NCBI RefSeq assembly: GCF_024649945.1
Contig: NZ_JANKMS010000001.1
Coordinates: 186,001 to 250,000, forward strand
DNA length: 64,000 nt
Source: Flavobacterium panacis
Lineage (GTDB): Bacteria > Bacteroidota > Bacteroidia > Flavobacteriales > Flavobacteriaceae
Reading direction: 5' to 3'
Part shown: piece by piece, positions 8,859-16,497 of the stretch
Position numbering within the stretch: position 1 is the first letter of the stretch
Layout of the letters: every line of letters starts with the position of its first letter
Position numbers and translations under genes: made by a program
The notes under the pieces: model-generated
What the model was told of the DNA's origin: nothing
Database searches by the model: none
Seen by the model: only the letters and a program-made list of their open reading frames with translations

Positions 8859-10886
8859 TTATAAAAGACCATTGTATTTCCTTACAAACCACTCTGTAGT
8901 TAGTAAAGCTGCAATTAATACTAAAAGCCAAACCCAATCTATAATTGGTGTTTTATTAGAGATGCTTTTTTCGATTGATTTGTATTCTTTGTTTTCCAAA
9001 AGTGTATTGATCAAATTATCAGCCTGATCTTCAAAGAAAGCCTTTCCTCCTGTTTGCTGTGCTAATTGCTCTAATTTCACAACATCTGGATTTACAAATT
9101 GTTTTTCGATATCAAAATCCAAAATTTCAAAATGACTGGCGTATGAAGTGTTCGAATTTAATTCTTTTACCGTAAAGTTATATTTTCCAGCTGGAAGTCC
9201 TTCTAAATTAGCAGAGAAAGAATTACTTCCTTTCAATAAATCGTAATTCTTTGTTTGCTTTGTTGTTGCATTTACAACTGTTATTGTAAGTCTTGCCTTT
9301 TCATCAAACTCATAATTCTTGTTGAAATATTGCGCATTGATAATAATTTCTTCTCCAGAATTATAAAAACTTTCATGCGTAACTACCAAAGATTTCTTAG
9401 AAGATGCTGACGCCAAATATTGAATGATCTTGTCTATAAAAACATCATATTTTTCAAAAGACTGATTGTCAACATGACTTTGCAAACGCCATTTCCAGCT
9501 GTTTTCTCCCAAAAGAAAAGCTGTTCTTTTTCCTTGATTTTCGCTGAAAGCCAATAATGGAGCATTTGTAGAAACATTTCTAATTTTTGAAGAAAGTAAA
9601 ACGGAGACATTTCCGTTAGTTGAAATATTACCAAATTGATTTTGTACTGGTGGGAAATTTTCAAAACCGATATTATCAATCGCAAACAAATTAAAATCGG
9701 ATTGAAATTCACTTAAAAAATCTTCACGCTGATTACTCATTTTAAAAATCAAATTATTTTGTTGTTGATTTAAAAAATTGAAATCGGTGTTGTTTCCTGT
9801 AATAATAAAAGAGTTTGTTCCTTTTAGTTTGTTATTATCAAAAATCGCTTTAAAAGCAGTTGTTGGTTGATACAAAACCAAAACAGAAACATCTTGTAAG
9901 TCATTAATTTGATATGGTTTAACCAATACCACTTTACGTTGTGCATTAACTTCAATCGAACGTTTAAGAGCTGCAATATCAGGATGATTTATAGCAGAAA
10001 CAATGGCTATAGTCGACTTTTGATCTATGATTTCGACTGCAAAATTTTTGATGTTATTGTAGCTGTTTTTTTCTTTTGCTGAAGATTGAATACTTGCTTT
10101 ATACACTTGTAATCCAACTTTATCAGCTGGAAGAAGTAAATTTAAAGAAGCCGTTTTTTTAGAAGGAGAAAACGATAATTTTTCTTTTGCAACAATAGTA
10201 TTTCCTTGTGAAATAGTAAATTCTGCATTCGTCGTTTTATCTCCTGCATATTGCAGAAAAACTTCTACAGGAAATTTATTTTTATGAAAAGCGTATTTGT
10301 TTACGTTTAACTGATTGATTTTTAAATCAAAAAAAGTAGTTGTATCTCCCACAACCAAAGAATAAACTTTATTGACAGGATCAAATCTATATACATAGTC
10401 ATTTCCTGTAGTTTGATTTCCGTCAGTGATTATAACTGTTGGGAAAATCAGATTTTTGTTGATGCTTTTTAGGTTTTTAGCAACTTCATCTAAATTAGTT
10501 TGATTTCCGTTAAAATCAAATTGATCAGAAGTTTTAAAATCGTTGTCAAATTGATACGATTGAATTTCGAATTTTTCTTTTAAAGCGGGATTTGAAACCA
10601 GTTTTTGATATAATTCAACTGCTTTTTTATCCGATTTTAAAGCTGTAATCGAACTTGAGTTATCTACTACAACTGCCAAAGGCGTTTTGGTAATTTCCAA
10701 CGAATTCTTAGAAATTATCGGATTTATCAATAAAACCAATAATCCGAAGATGGTAAGAAAACGTAAAAAAGCCAAAAGTATAATCACATTGGATTTACTT
10801 TTGGCTTTGAAAAAATATTGAAAATACGACAAACCACCAGCAATTACTAAAGAAAGCAATAATAAAAGAATCGTGTTTGAAGTCAT
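8859..10886 (-). CDS. Membrane protein with von Willebrand factor A-like domain
   Basis: 675 residues. Two N-terminal membrane helices (about 3-20 and 35-60) precede a VWA-like domain that begins LAVVVDNSSSI; the DxSxS metal-binding motif is present. A long extracytoplasmic beta-rich region follows, and a C-terminal helix (WVWLLVLIAALL) returns to the membrane. Bacteroidota carry many such proteins of unknown role, related to the Bat proteins but lacking the TPR or MoxR partners here. It sits between fabG and the DUF1444-like gene on one strand, although the 148-base spacer to fabG, filled with inverted repeats, argues against tight coupling. Confidence 0.78.
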   Translation of the reverse strand: MTSNTILLLLLSLVIAGGLSYFQYFFKAKSKSNVIILLAFLRFLTIFGLLVLLINPIISKNSLEITKTPLAVVVDNSSSITALKSDKKAVELYQKLVSNPALKEKFEIQSYQFDNDFKTSDQFDFNGNQTNLDEVAKNLKSINKNLIFPTVIITDGNQTTGNDYVYRFDPVNKVYSLVVGDTTTFFDLKINQLNVNKYAFHKNKFPVEVFLQYAGDKTTNAEFTISQGNTIVAKEKLSFSPSKKTASLNLLLPADKVGLQVYKASIQSSAKEKNSYNNIKNFAVEIIDQKSTIAIVSAINHPDIAALKRSIEVNAQRKVVLVKPYQINDLQDVSVLVLYQPTTAFKAIFDNNKLKGTNSFIITGNNTDFNFLNQQQNNLIFKMSNQREDFLSEFQSDFNLFAIDNIGFENFPPVQNQFGNISTNGNVSVLLSSKIRNVSTNAPLLAFSENQGKRTAFLLGENSWKWRLQSHVDNQSFEKYDVFIDKIIQYLASASSKKSLVVTHESFYNSGEEIIINAQYFNKNYEFDEKARLTITVVNATTKQTKNYDLLKGSNSFSANLEGLPAGKYNFTVKELNSNTSYASHFEILDFDIEKQFVNPDVVKLEQLAQQTGGKAFFEDQADNLINTLLENKEYKSIEKSISNKTPIIDWVWLLVLIAALLTTEWFVRKYNGLL

Positions 10887-10891
10887 ATTTA

Positions 10892-10998
10892 TTTAGTATT
10901 CAGTATCAGTTTACAGTCGTCAGATTTAAAAGAAGTCAAGAAACTTGACTATAGAAGTGTTCAGCTTTATCTAGAATCAGAATAGACTGAATACTAAA
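10892..10998. repeat. Nested inverted repeats between the VWA gene and fabG
   Basis: TTTAGTATTCAGT (10892-10904) is perfectly repeated in inverse as ACTGAATACTAAA (10986-10998). Inside it is a second perfect palindrome, AGTCAAG-aaa-CTTGACT (10934-10950). The block could fold into a cruciform or RNA hairpin. Confidence 0.6.
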
Positions 10999-11038
10999 AA
11001 CCTTTGAACCTTTGCAACTTAGAACCTCAGTACCTTAG
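10999..11038. repeat. 8-base-period degenerate tandem repeat
   Basis: Five octamers in register: AACCTTTG twice, CAACTTAG, AACCTCAG and TACCTTAG. On the minus strand they read CTAAGGTA, CTGAGGTT and so on. The last unit contains the fabG stop codon. Confidence 0.7.
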
Positions 11039-11781
11039 GTAAGCATTCCTCCGCAAACATTAAGAACTTGACCTGTAATGTAAGCACTCATGTCTGAAGC
11101 TAAGAAAAGACAAGCGTTTGCAACGTCTTCTGTAGTTCCTCCACGTTTCAACGGAATACCTTCTCTCCATCCTTTAACTACATCTTCAGATAATTTTGCA
11201 GTCATTTCAGTTTCGATAAAACCTGGAGCGATTGCGTTGCAACGAATATTACGAGAACCTAACTCTAACGCTACTGATTTAGTAAAACCAATTGCACCAG
11301 CTTTTGAAGCTGCATAGTTTGTCTGACCTGCATTTCCAGAAACTCCAACAACAGAACTAATATTAATGATAGATCCTGCTCTTTGTTTTAAGAATGTTTT
11401 CTGAATCGCTTTTGTCATATTAAAAACCGATTTCAAGTTTACATCAATTACTTGGTCAAAATCTGCTTCAGACATACGCATTAACAAATTGTCTTTTGTA
11501 ATTCCAGCATTATTGATTAAGATATCAACTGTTCCAAAATCTGCTAAAACAGCGTCTACAAAAGTCTGAGCTTCGTTAAAATCTGCCGCATTAGACTGAT
11601 ATCCTTTTGCTTTAACGCCTAAACTATTTAATTCTGCTTCTAAAGCTTCTGCAGAAGCTGCAGATGAACTGTATGTAAAAGCAACATTTGCTCCATGCTT
11701 AGCAAAAACTTCAGCAATTCCTTTTCCGATTCCACGGCTTGCACCAGTAATAATTGCAACTTTTCCTTCTAGTAATTTCAT
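11035..11781 (-). CDS. fabG: 3-oxoacyl-[acyl-carrier-protein] reductase
   Basis: 248 residues, the normal length for FabG, a short-chain dehydrogenase that reduces 3-oxoacyl-ACP with NADPH in each cycle of fatty acid elongation. The Rossmann motif TGASRGIGKG is near residue 13, NNAG near 90, and the catalytic Ser-Tyr-Lys set is in ISSVVGVSG and the following YAASK. The C-terminal GQVLNVCGGM is typical. A good -7 box lies upstream. Its stop codon is embedded in an 8-base repeat tract. The neighbouring genes are not fatty acid genes, so it stands alone here. Confidence 0.95.
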   Translation of the reverse strand: MKLLEGKVAIITGASRGIGKGIAEVFAKHGANVAFTYSSSAASAEALEAELNSLGVKAKGYQSNAADFNEAQTFVDAVLADFGTVDILINNAGITKDNLLMRMSEADFDQVIDVNLKSVFNMTKAIQKTFLKQRAGSIINISSVVGVSGNAGQTNYAASKAGAIGFTKSVALELGSRNIRCNAIAPGFIETEMTAKLSEDVVKGWREGIPLKRGGTTEDVANACLFLASDMSAYITGQVLNVCGGMLT

Positions 11782-11812
11782 ATTAAGGTATTCGTTTTTA
11801 TTTTTTGAAATA

Positions 11813-11820
11813 CAAATATA
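11813..11820 (-). promoter_or_regulatory. -7 promoter box for fabG
   Basis: Reads TATATTTG on the minus strand, matching TAnnTTTG, 31 bases before the ATG. Confidence 0.5.
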
Positions 11821-11888
11821 GAGTATTTGGGCGTTTAATAAAATTTGTAGTATAAAAAATGGACTAGAATTCTCTTTATTTCTAAAAC

Positions 11889-11914
11889 AAAAAAACAGCT
11901 CAATAAATGAGCTG
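11889..11914 (-). terminator. Intrinsic terminator of the double-glycine peptide gene
   Basis: On the minus strand CAGCTCA, a 5-base loop and TGAGCTG are followed by a run of T. It lies 80 bases beyond the peptide gene and is almost identical to the hairpin at 12355-12382. Confidence 0.8.
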
Positions 11915-11993
11915 CTGTTTACTATAAAATAAAAATGTTAAGAGTAATTTTCTACTTAAGTTTATACTTTTTTAATTTTATTGACTTCTAGAA

Positions 11994-12200
11994 TTAACCT
12001 GGTAAAATAGGTCCTGGATTTGGATCTGTATCTGGAAGAGTTGTACCACTACAACCGTCAATCCAACATGGATCCTCTCTTGAAACAATCATTGCGCATG
12101 GTTTTGTACAGACATCTATGTGCACTCCACCAAATAAGCTTTTTTGCACTTCTCTACTTAGAACTTCTACTCCTTTGAAATTTAAAAATGTTTTTAACAT
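11994..12200 (-). CDS. Small double-glycine, cysteine-rich peptide (RiPP or bacteriocin precursor-like)
   Basis: A 68-residue product starting at the ATG at 12200; an upstream start at 12233 would add 11 residues but breaks the typical leader. The N-terminal part (MLKTFLNFKGVEVLSREVQK) and LFGG resemble the leaders of Bacteroidota bacteriocin-like precursors, which end in Gly-Gly and are removed by C39 peptidase transporters. The predicted core holds four cysteines (VCTKPC, DPCW, DGC) and a proline-rich tail. No modification enzyme or transporter is visible within the window, so it may rely on genes elsewhere. It is a free-standing unit with its own terminator. A secreted signal or antimicrobial role is inference. 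Confidence 0.68.
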   Translation of the reverse strand: MLKTFLNFKGVEVLSREVQKSLFGGVHIDVCTKPCAMIVSREDPCWIDGCSGTTLPDTDPNPGPILPG

Positions 12201-12354
12201 AATAATTAGGTTGTTTAATGTTTGTGTTCTCAATCCGTTTCAAGTCTGTTGAGTTTCAGACTAAGAAAGAGGTGTATCAACCTTATTCTTAATCATAAAT
12301 ATAAGATTATATTTTCTTTTAAAGTTAAAAAAGTAAATTTATTCTTATTTAAAT

Positions 12355-12382
12355 AAAAAAAACAGCTCAATAAATGAGCTGT
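12355..12382 (-). terminator. Intrinsic terminator of the 59-residue membrane protein gene
   Basis: Minus-strand ACAGCTCA, 5-base loop, TGAGCTGT, then a T-run of about eight. Its core is the same as the hairpin at 11889-11914, which suggests local duplication. Confidence 0.78.
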
Positions 12383-12478
12383 CTTCCCCAAAATAAAAAA
12401 ATAAAACTAAAATTTAATTGTTTTCTGTTTGGCTTACTAATTACAATTGATATCAAATGTATTTTCAATTGAATCCTA

Positions 12479-12658
12479 CTATCTTCTATCTTCTTTCCTC
12501 TTCTTGACTTGATCTAAAATTATCCAGCCAATGGCAATTAGTATTGAGAGACATAAGTAGAGTCTTAAATAGTCATAAAATTTTTCATTAATAATAAGAA
12601 GCCCTATTCCCCAAAAGAAAACTATAATAGTTGATGGTGTTAAAACTTTTTTCATCAT
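12479..12658 (-). CDS. Small membrane protein, 59 residues, unknown
   Basis: An open frame from ATG at 12658 to TAG at 12479 encodes a 59-residue peptide beginning MMKKVLTPS. Two hydrophobic segments (IIVFFWGIGLLII and YLCLSILIAIGWIIL) separated by a charged turn, and a highly charged tail (KKRKEDRR), give a convincing two-helix hairpin membrane topology. A terminator lies about 100 bases beyond its stop and another terminator separates it from the upstream DUF4302 gene, so it is transcribed separately. A second ATG is the next codon. I do not recognise the family. Confidence 0.6.
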   Translation of the reverse strand: MMKKVLTPSTIIVFFWGIGLLIINEKFYDYLRLYLCLSILIAIGWIILDQVKKRKEDRR

Positions 12659-12677
12659 AAATCAATTATTTTAATTT

Positions 12678-12708
12678 AAAAGCAACTCAAAAAAAATGAG
12701 TTGCTTTT
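12678..12708 (-). terminator. Intrinsic terminator of the uptake operon
   Basis: AAAAGCAACTCA pairs perfectly with TGAGTTGCTTTT around an A/T loop, and T-rich sequence follows on the minus strand. It closes the operon that ends with the DUF4302 gene. Confidence 0.82.
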
Positions 12709-12734
12709 CCAAAATTTAAAATGAAACTAAAAAT

Positions 12735-14090
12735 TTATAATTGGTAAGTAGTCATCCTAAAGCTACTTGATGCGCTTGCAAAAGTGTAAATAACATTACT
12801 GTAAGTAACTTTAAAATTTTCTTTCTTAACATATAAACCTTTTGAATTAACTAATTCATTATCTATATCTTTTAAGAAAGCAGCTGCAGTTGCAGTTACA
12901 TTCCACCCATCATCCATTAAAACAATAGTTTTATTTACTGCGTCTTCTTTTGTAGTTAACCAATGAACAATTGAGGTTTTCCCTCCATTAAACAAATACT
13001 GAATATAAGTTCCATTTGGAACATTATTAAATACAATTTGAACTCTTGCAATAGACTGATTAGCTGGCAAAGTTGCATTTACTTTCTTAATCAAATATTT
13101 AAAGTAATCTGTAGTTGTTTGAGCTGAATATAAGTTAGCATCAATATAACCAAAAACCATCTGAGGATTACCTTTTCCACTTAACAACAATTTGTAATCG
13201 TCAGTAATTACCGGTGGGACATTTGTAAATTTGATAGTGGCACTGACTCCATTAGTTCCTGTAGCAACAAAGTTATTAGTTGCACTGTCATAAATAAAAT
13301 TTGTAAGTTGTTGACCTTTAACAGTAACTGGTAGTTTTGAAACAATTCCTGTAGGAGTAAATGCAAACGCTACATCATACGCTTCCTGGCTACCTGGCTC
13401 TAGCGAGTATGCAGTTCCAAAACGAGCATTAGCATTGTAATCAAATTCAAACTGATGAGTCGCAGTTCCGTCGTTTGTTTCCATTAATCTATACAAAGGA
13501 CTAAACATATCACCATTTAGACTATTAATCATTGGTTTGTTTTTTGCCAAATCTGTCCAATCCTGAGCAGTTGCTTTTACAAAACGTAGAAAATGTCCAT
13601 TTCTATTAGTTCTAAAAATAATGTCTCCATTTTTTTGTCCATAATAATAGAACTGAAAATCACCTAAATATCCTTTTGCTAAAAGTGAACCTGTCGGATA
13701 GTTTCCCGCATCAGATAAAAGATGAATTCTATTTTGTGTTGTAAATACCAAACTTACTGTACTTCCCATCTGCATATCATACTGGCTTCTGTAAATCTTT
13801 GTATCTGTATCCGTACCTATAGTAAAATCAGATGCCATATCTACTTTTCCTTCTGGAAGAAACTTAAATAAATGCGTCCATCCTCCTAATTGTGTACTAT
13901 CAGTATAATAAACCGCTTTCCATCCTTCTGCAGAAGAAAGTAGTAAATCATTTAACTCTTTTTTACGTCCACTTAATCTTTCCGTTGCGTTTTCGTCGAA
14001 TTTCGCATCAACCTCTGTGCTTGTACATGATCCCAAAAGCAAAGCTCCAAAAGAAATCATTAAGTACTTGTATATTTTTTTTACTTTCAT
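12735..14090 (-). CDS. DUF4302 domain lipoprotein
   Basis: 451 residues. The N-terminus is a lipoprotein signal with lipobox LLLGSC at about residues 17-22. The following segment (ERLSGRKKELNDLLLSSAEGWKA, given here in part) and GGWTHLFKF are characteristic of DUF4302, a Bacteroidota family found in SusC/SusD loci. The rest is beta-rich. It is the last gene of the operon, 28 bases after the zinc metallohydrolase lipoprotein. It is probably a surface-exposed accessory lipoprotein that binds the imported substrate, which is inferred from position. Confidence 0.82.
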   Translation of the reverse strand: MKVKKIYKYLMISFGALLLGSCTSTEVDAKFDENATERLSGRKKELNDLLLSSAEGWKAVYYTDSTQLGGWTHLFKFLPEGKVDMASDFTIGTDTDTKIYRSQYDMQMGSTVSLVFTTQNRIHLLSDAGNYPTGSLLAKGYLGDFQFYYYGQKNGDIIFRTNRNGHFLRFVKATAQDWTDLAKNKPMINSLNGDMFSPLYRLMETNDGTATHQFEFDYNANARFGTAYSLEPGSQEAYDVAFAFTPTGIVSKLPVTVKGQQLTNFIYDSATNNFVATGTNGVSATIKFTNVPPVITDDYKLLLSGKGNPQMVFGYIDANLYSAQTTTDYFKYLIKKVNATLPANQSIARVQIVFNNVPNGTYIQYLFNGGKTSIVHWLTTKEDAVNKTIVLMDDGWNVTATAAAFLKDIDNELVNSKGLYVKKENFKVTYSNVIYTFASASSSFRMTTYQL

Positions 14091-14118
14091 AATATCTATT
14101 TTTAGAAGATTATTGTCC

Positions 14119-14976
14119 TTAATTGTTTGTTACAAAATCAGTATTCTTTTGAGCTTCATCTCTTAAAGCATAAAAATCAATATTGTAAGCATCTTTGTAA
14201 TATTTAACTACAAGGGCTTCTTTAGCCTTTAAGCTTGCTTTAGCTGTGGCATCTGTTACACTAGCTAATATTGCATCGTATTCTGCCTTTGAGCTTGTTA
14301 GAATTGTAGCGGCTGTTTCGGCAAAATCTTCATAGATACTCAATCTTGCATAACTTGTAATAAAACCTAAACTTCTTGAAGTACTAATAGCTGCAGTATA
14401 CCAACTTGTAGTGTAACCTGATGGTGTTATTTTGGCCCATGCTTGCTCATCAAAAGGCTTGGTTTGATTCAAAATATGAACGTACTCATGCTGAATCGTA
14501 TGGATAAACTGCGTTACGTTTGCTCTATTTTTTTTGTCCAGTTTATCTACCTGAAAAAGAGTAACCTTCTGACCTGATTCTGCAAGTCCTAATGTTACTG
14601 TACCATTCGTATTTAAGTTTACCCCTCCAACAAGCACAAACTCTCTAGGCGCAATCTTTTTAACGAAATCTGCACCACCGATAGTACTGTAACTATCAAT
14701 CCAGATTTTCTTAACTACTTCCATAGCTGGTTGTACTTTATCTCCTTTTGGTGGAAACAAATACTTATTATTATCAACCAAATTCTGATTCCATATATAA
14801 TATACATGAATATTATAAGGATCTAAGAAATTTACATCAATCCATTTATCTAATTCAGTTTTGTTTGGTACTGAAAAATCTAACCAGCTTTCTTTTGGCT
14901 GATCTTCATGAGCACAAGAAGCAAGAAGCAATACTCCTAACATTAATGCTGCTTTATATATTTTTGTTATTTTCAT
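14119..14976 (-). CDS. Substrate import-associated zinc metallohydrolase lipoprotein
   Basis: 285 residues with lipobox LLLASC near residue 21. The motif HTIQHEYVHILNQ has an HExxH zinc site, and a downstream SIYEDFAE segment supplies the likely third ligand and glutamate. This fits the SusC/SusD-linked zinc metallohydrolase lipoprotein family (TIGR04549 type, named from memory). It is 19 bases downstream of the susD-type gene, in the same operon. The likely role is cutting a peptide or protein-bound nutrient at the cell surface before import through the SusC channel. The actual substrate is unknown. Confidence 0.85.
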   Translation of the reverse strand: MKITKIYKAALMLGVLLLASCAHEDQPKESWLDFSVPNKTELDKWIDVNFLDPYNIHVYYIWNQNLVDNNKYLFPPKGDKVQPAMEVVKKIWIDSYSTIGGADFVKKIAPREFVLVGGVNLNTNGTVTLGLAESGQKVTLFQVDKLDKKNRANVTQFIHTIQHEYVHILNQTKPFDEQAWAKITPSGYTTSWYTAAISTSRSLGFITSYARLSIYEDFAETAATILTSSKAEYDAILASVTDATAKASLKAKEALVVKYYKDAYNIDFYALRDEAQKNTDFVTNN

Positions 14977-14995
14977 AATACTTTCTAATTAAAAT

Positions 14996-16483
14996 TTATC
15001 TAGGATTTTTCTCAATACCATTACTTGATGCTCTTAATGGAATTTGCACTGCTCTACGTTTATCATCTTTTTCTAAAACGTTGTGTCGAACCACTTTACC
15101 AAATTCAAGAGTATTATGCTCTACAACTAAATTAAAACGTTTGATATCGAACCATCTTAGTCCTTCTCTCATGAAATCTCTTCTTCTAGCTTCAGAAATT
15201 GCTTTAATGTAAGAAGTCTGAAGTTCACTTAATGCGTAAAAAGGAGTAAATTCATTTGCTACAACTGGATATTTTGTAGTAACTCTTGTTTGATCTAAAA
15301 TATCTGTTGCAGGATTATAGCCAGAAGTTCTGGTTCCTAAGAAATATCCTAACTCGGTATTTACTTCTGCAAATCTATTTTTCATTACAAGTGCTTCGAT
15401 ACGATTTAGATACATTTCATCATTACTAAATAAAACTGTTGAAGTGTAAGCTTGTCCAATACCCGCTGTAGCATTAGTTACTTTAAAATACTCATAAAGT
15501 TTATGAATAAAAACATTTGAGCCTCCATAGTAGTATCCATCTGCTCTAATTAAACTTTGCTTACCCCACATGTTGGTTTGAGGACCTAACAATTCATCAG
15601 CTTTTTGTGATGGAAAAGCAAATCGGTAAGATGCTGCTCTTCTAGCCGCTGAGTTAGGATAACTTACCAATAAATTCGTTTCTTGTTCTACTTTAGAATA
15701 CTCTATTGGCATTTGAGCAAAAACAGCGCTACTAAAAGCTGCATAATTTCTAATTTTATCTGTTTTAGAACCAAGTCCTTCAGAATACTCCAGTACTTTA
15801 TCCCAATCTCCTTTTATCAAATAAAAACGACAAGCAAAGGCTTTAGAAGCGTTTACATTAAAGTGATACTTAGGCTCTTTATAATTATTGGTAACATATT
15901 TCAATCCTTCCAAAAGATCTTTTTCTGCTAAGTCAAAAACTTCTTTAACGCTATTTCTTTTATATTGTCCTAATAAAGCAGTTTCAGGCTCTGTAACATA
16001 TGGTACTCCTAAATCTGTAGCAGCAGTTGCAGGATTATAACGATTTGAAAACAACGAAACCAACATAAAATGGTTATAAGCTCTAGCAATTAAGGCTTCA
16101 CCTTTTTGGGGATTTAAACTAGAAGGGTTTCCTAACTTTTCAATAGAAAGCAAGGCTTGATTTGCAGCAGCAATTGCCTCATAAGATCCTGTCCAAAATC
16201 CATTTTCAGTATCATTATCTATCTGAGTTTGCATTTCCCAGTTAAAACTCTGTTCATTACTTATGTTAGCGTTTGTTTTAACTTCTGTATCAAAAATATT
16301 ATCTGACATTGTCTCTGCAATTTCAAAATAAGTGGTCATAGGATAAGCTGTAACCAACAATTCTGAAATTTTCTCAGGAGTATCTATCTGTGTTCTGTTA
16401 TCTGGTATTTCTGAAAGAAATTCATCGCAACTACTAATACTAACCAGTAATAATAATGACAGTGTAATTTTTATATTTTTCAT
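14996..16483 (-). CDS. RagB/SusD family nutrient-binding outer membrane lipoprotein
   Basis: 495 residues with lipoprotein signal ending in SISSC near residue 19. It has the SusD pattern of an N-terminal helical TPR-like half (for example ALIARAYNHFMLVSLF near residue 130) and a C-terminal part with RRRDFMREGLRWFDIKRFN, a segment highly typical of RagB/SusD proteins. It caps the SusC channel and delivers the ligand. The gene is 14 bases downstream of susC. Together with the zinc metallohydrolase and DUF4302 genes it makes a four-gene uptake unit with no glycoside hydrolase, so glycan use is not indicated. Confidence 0.93.
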   Translation of the reverse strand: MKNIKITLSLLLLVSISSCDEFLSEIPDNRTQIDTPEKISELLVTAYPMTTYFEIAETMSDNIFDTEVKTNANISNEQSFNWEMQTQIDNDTENGFWTGSYEAIAAANQALLSIEKLGNPSSLNPQKGEALIARAYNHFMLVSLFSNRYNPATAATDLGVPYVTEPETALLGQYKRNSVKEVFDLAEKDLLEGLKYVTNNYKEPKYHFNVNASKAFACRFYLIKGDWDKVLEYSEGLGSKTDKIRNYAAFSSAVFAQMPIEYSKVEQETNLLVSYPNSAARRAASYRFAFPSQKADELLGPQTNMWGKQSLIRADGYYYGGSNVFIHKLYEYFKVTNATAGIGQAYTSTVLFSNDEMYLNRIEALVMKNRFAEVNTELGYFLGTRTSGYNPATDILDQTRVTTKYPVVANEFTPFYALSELQTSYIKAISEARRRDFMREGLRWFDIKRFNLVVEHNTLEFGKVVRHNVLEKDDKRRAVQIPLRASSNGIEKNPR

Positions 16484-16497
16484 AATTAATTTAATTG

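Noticed and set aside
9434..9712. 92-residue frame inside the VWA gene on the same strand
   Set aside because: It lies wholly within the coding region in another frame and has no promoter or recognisable domain.
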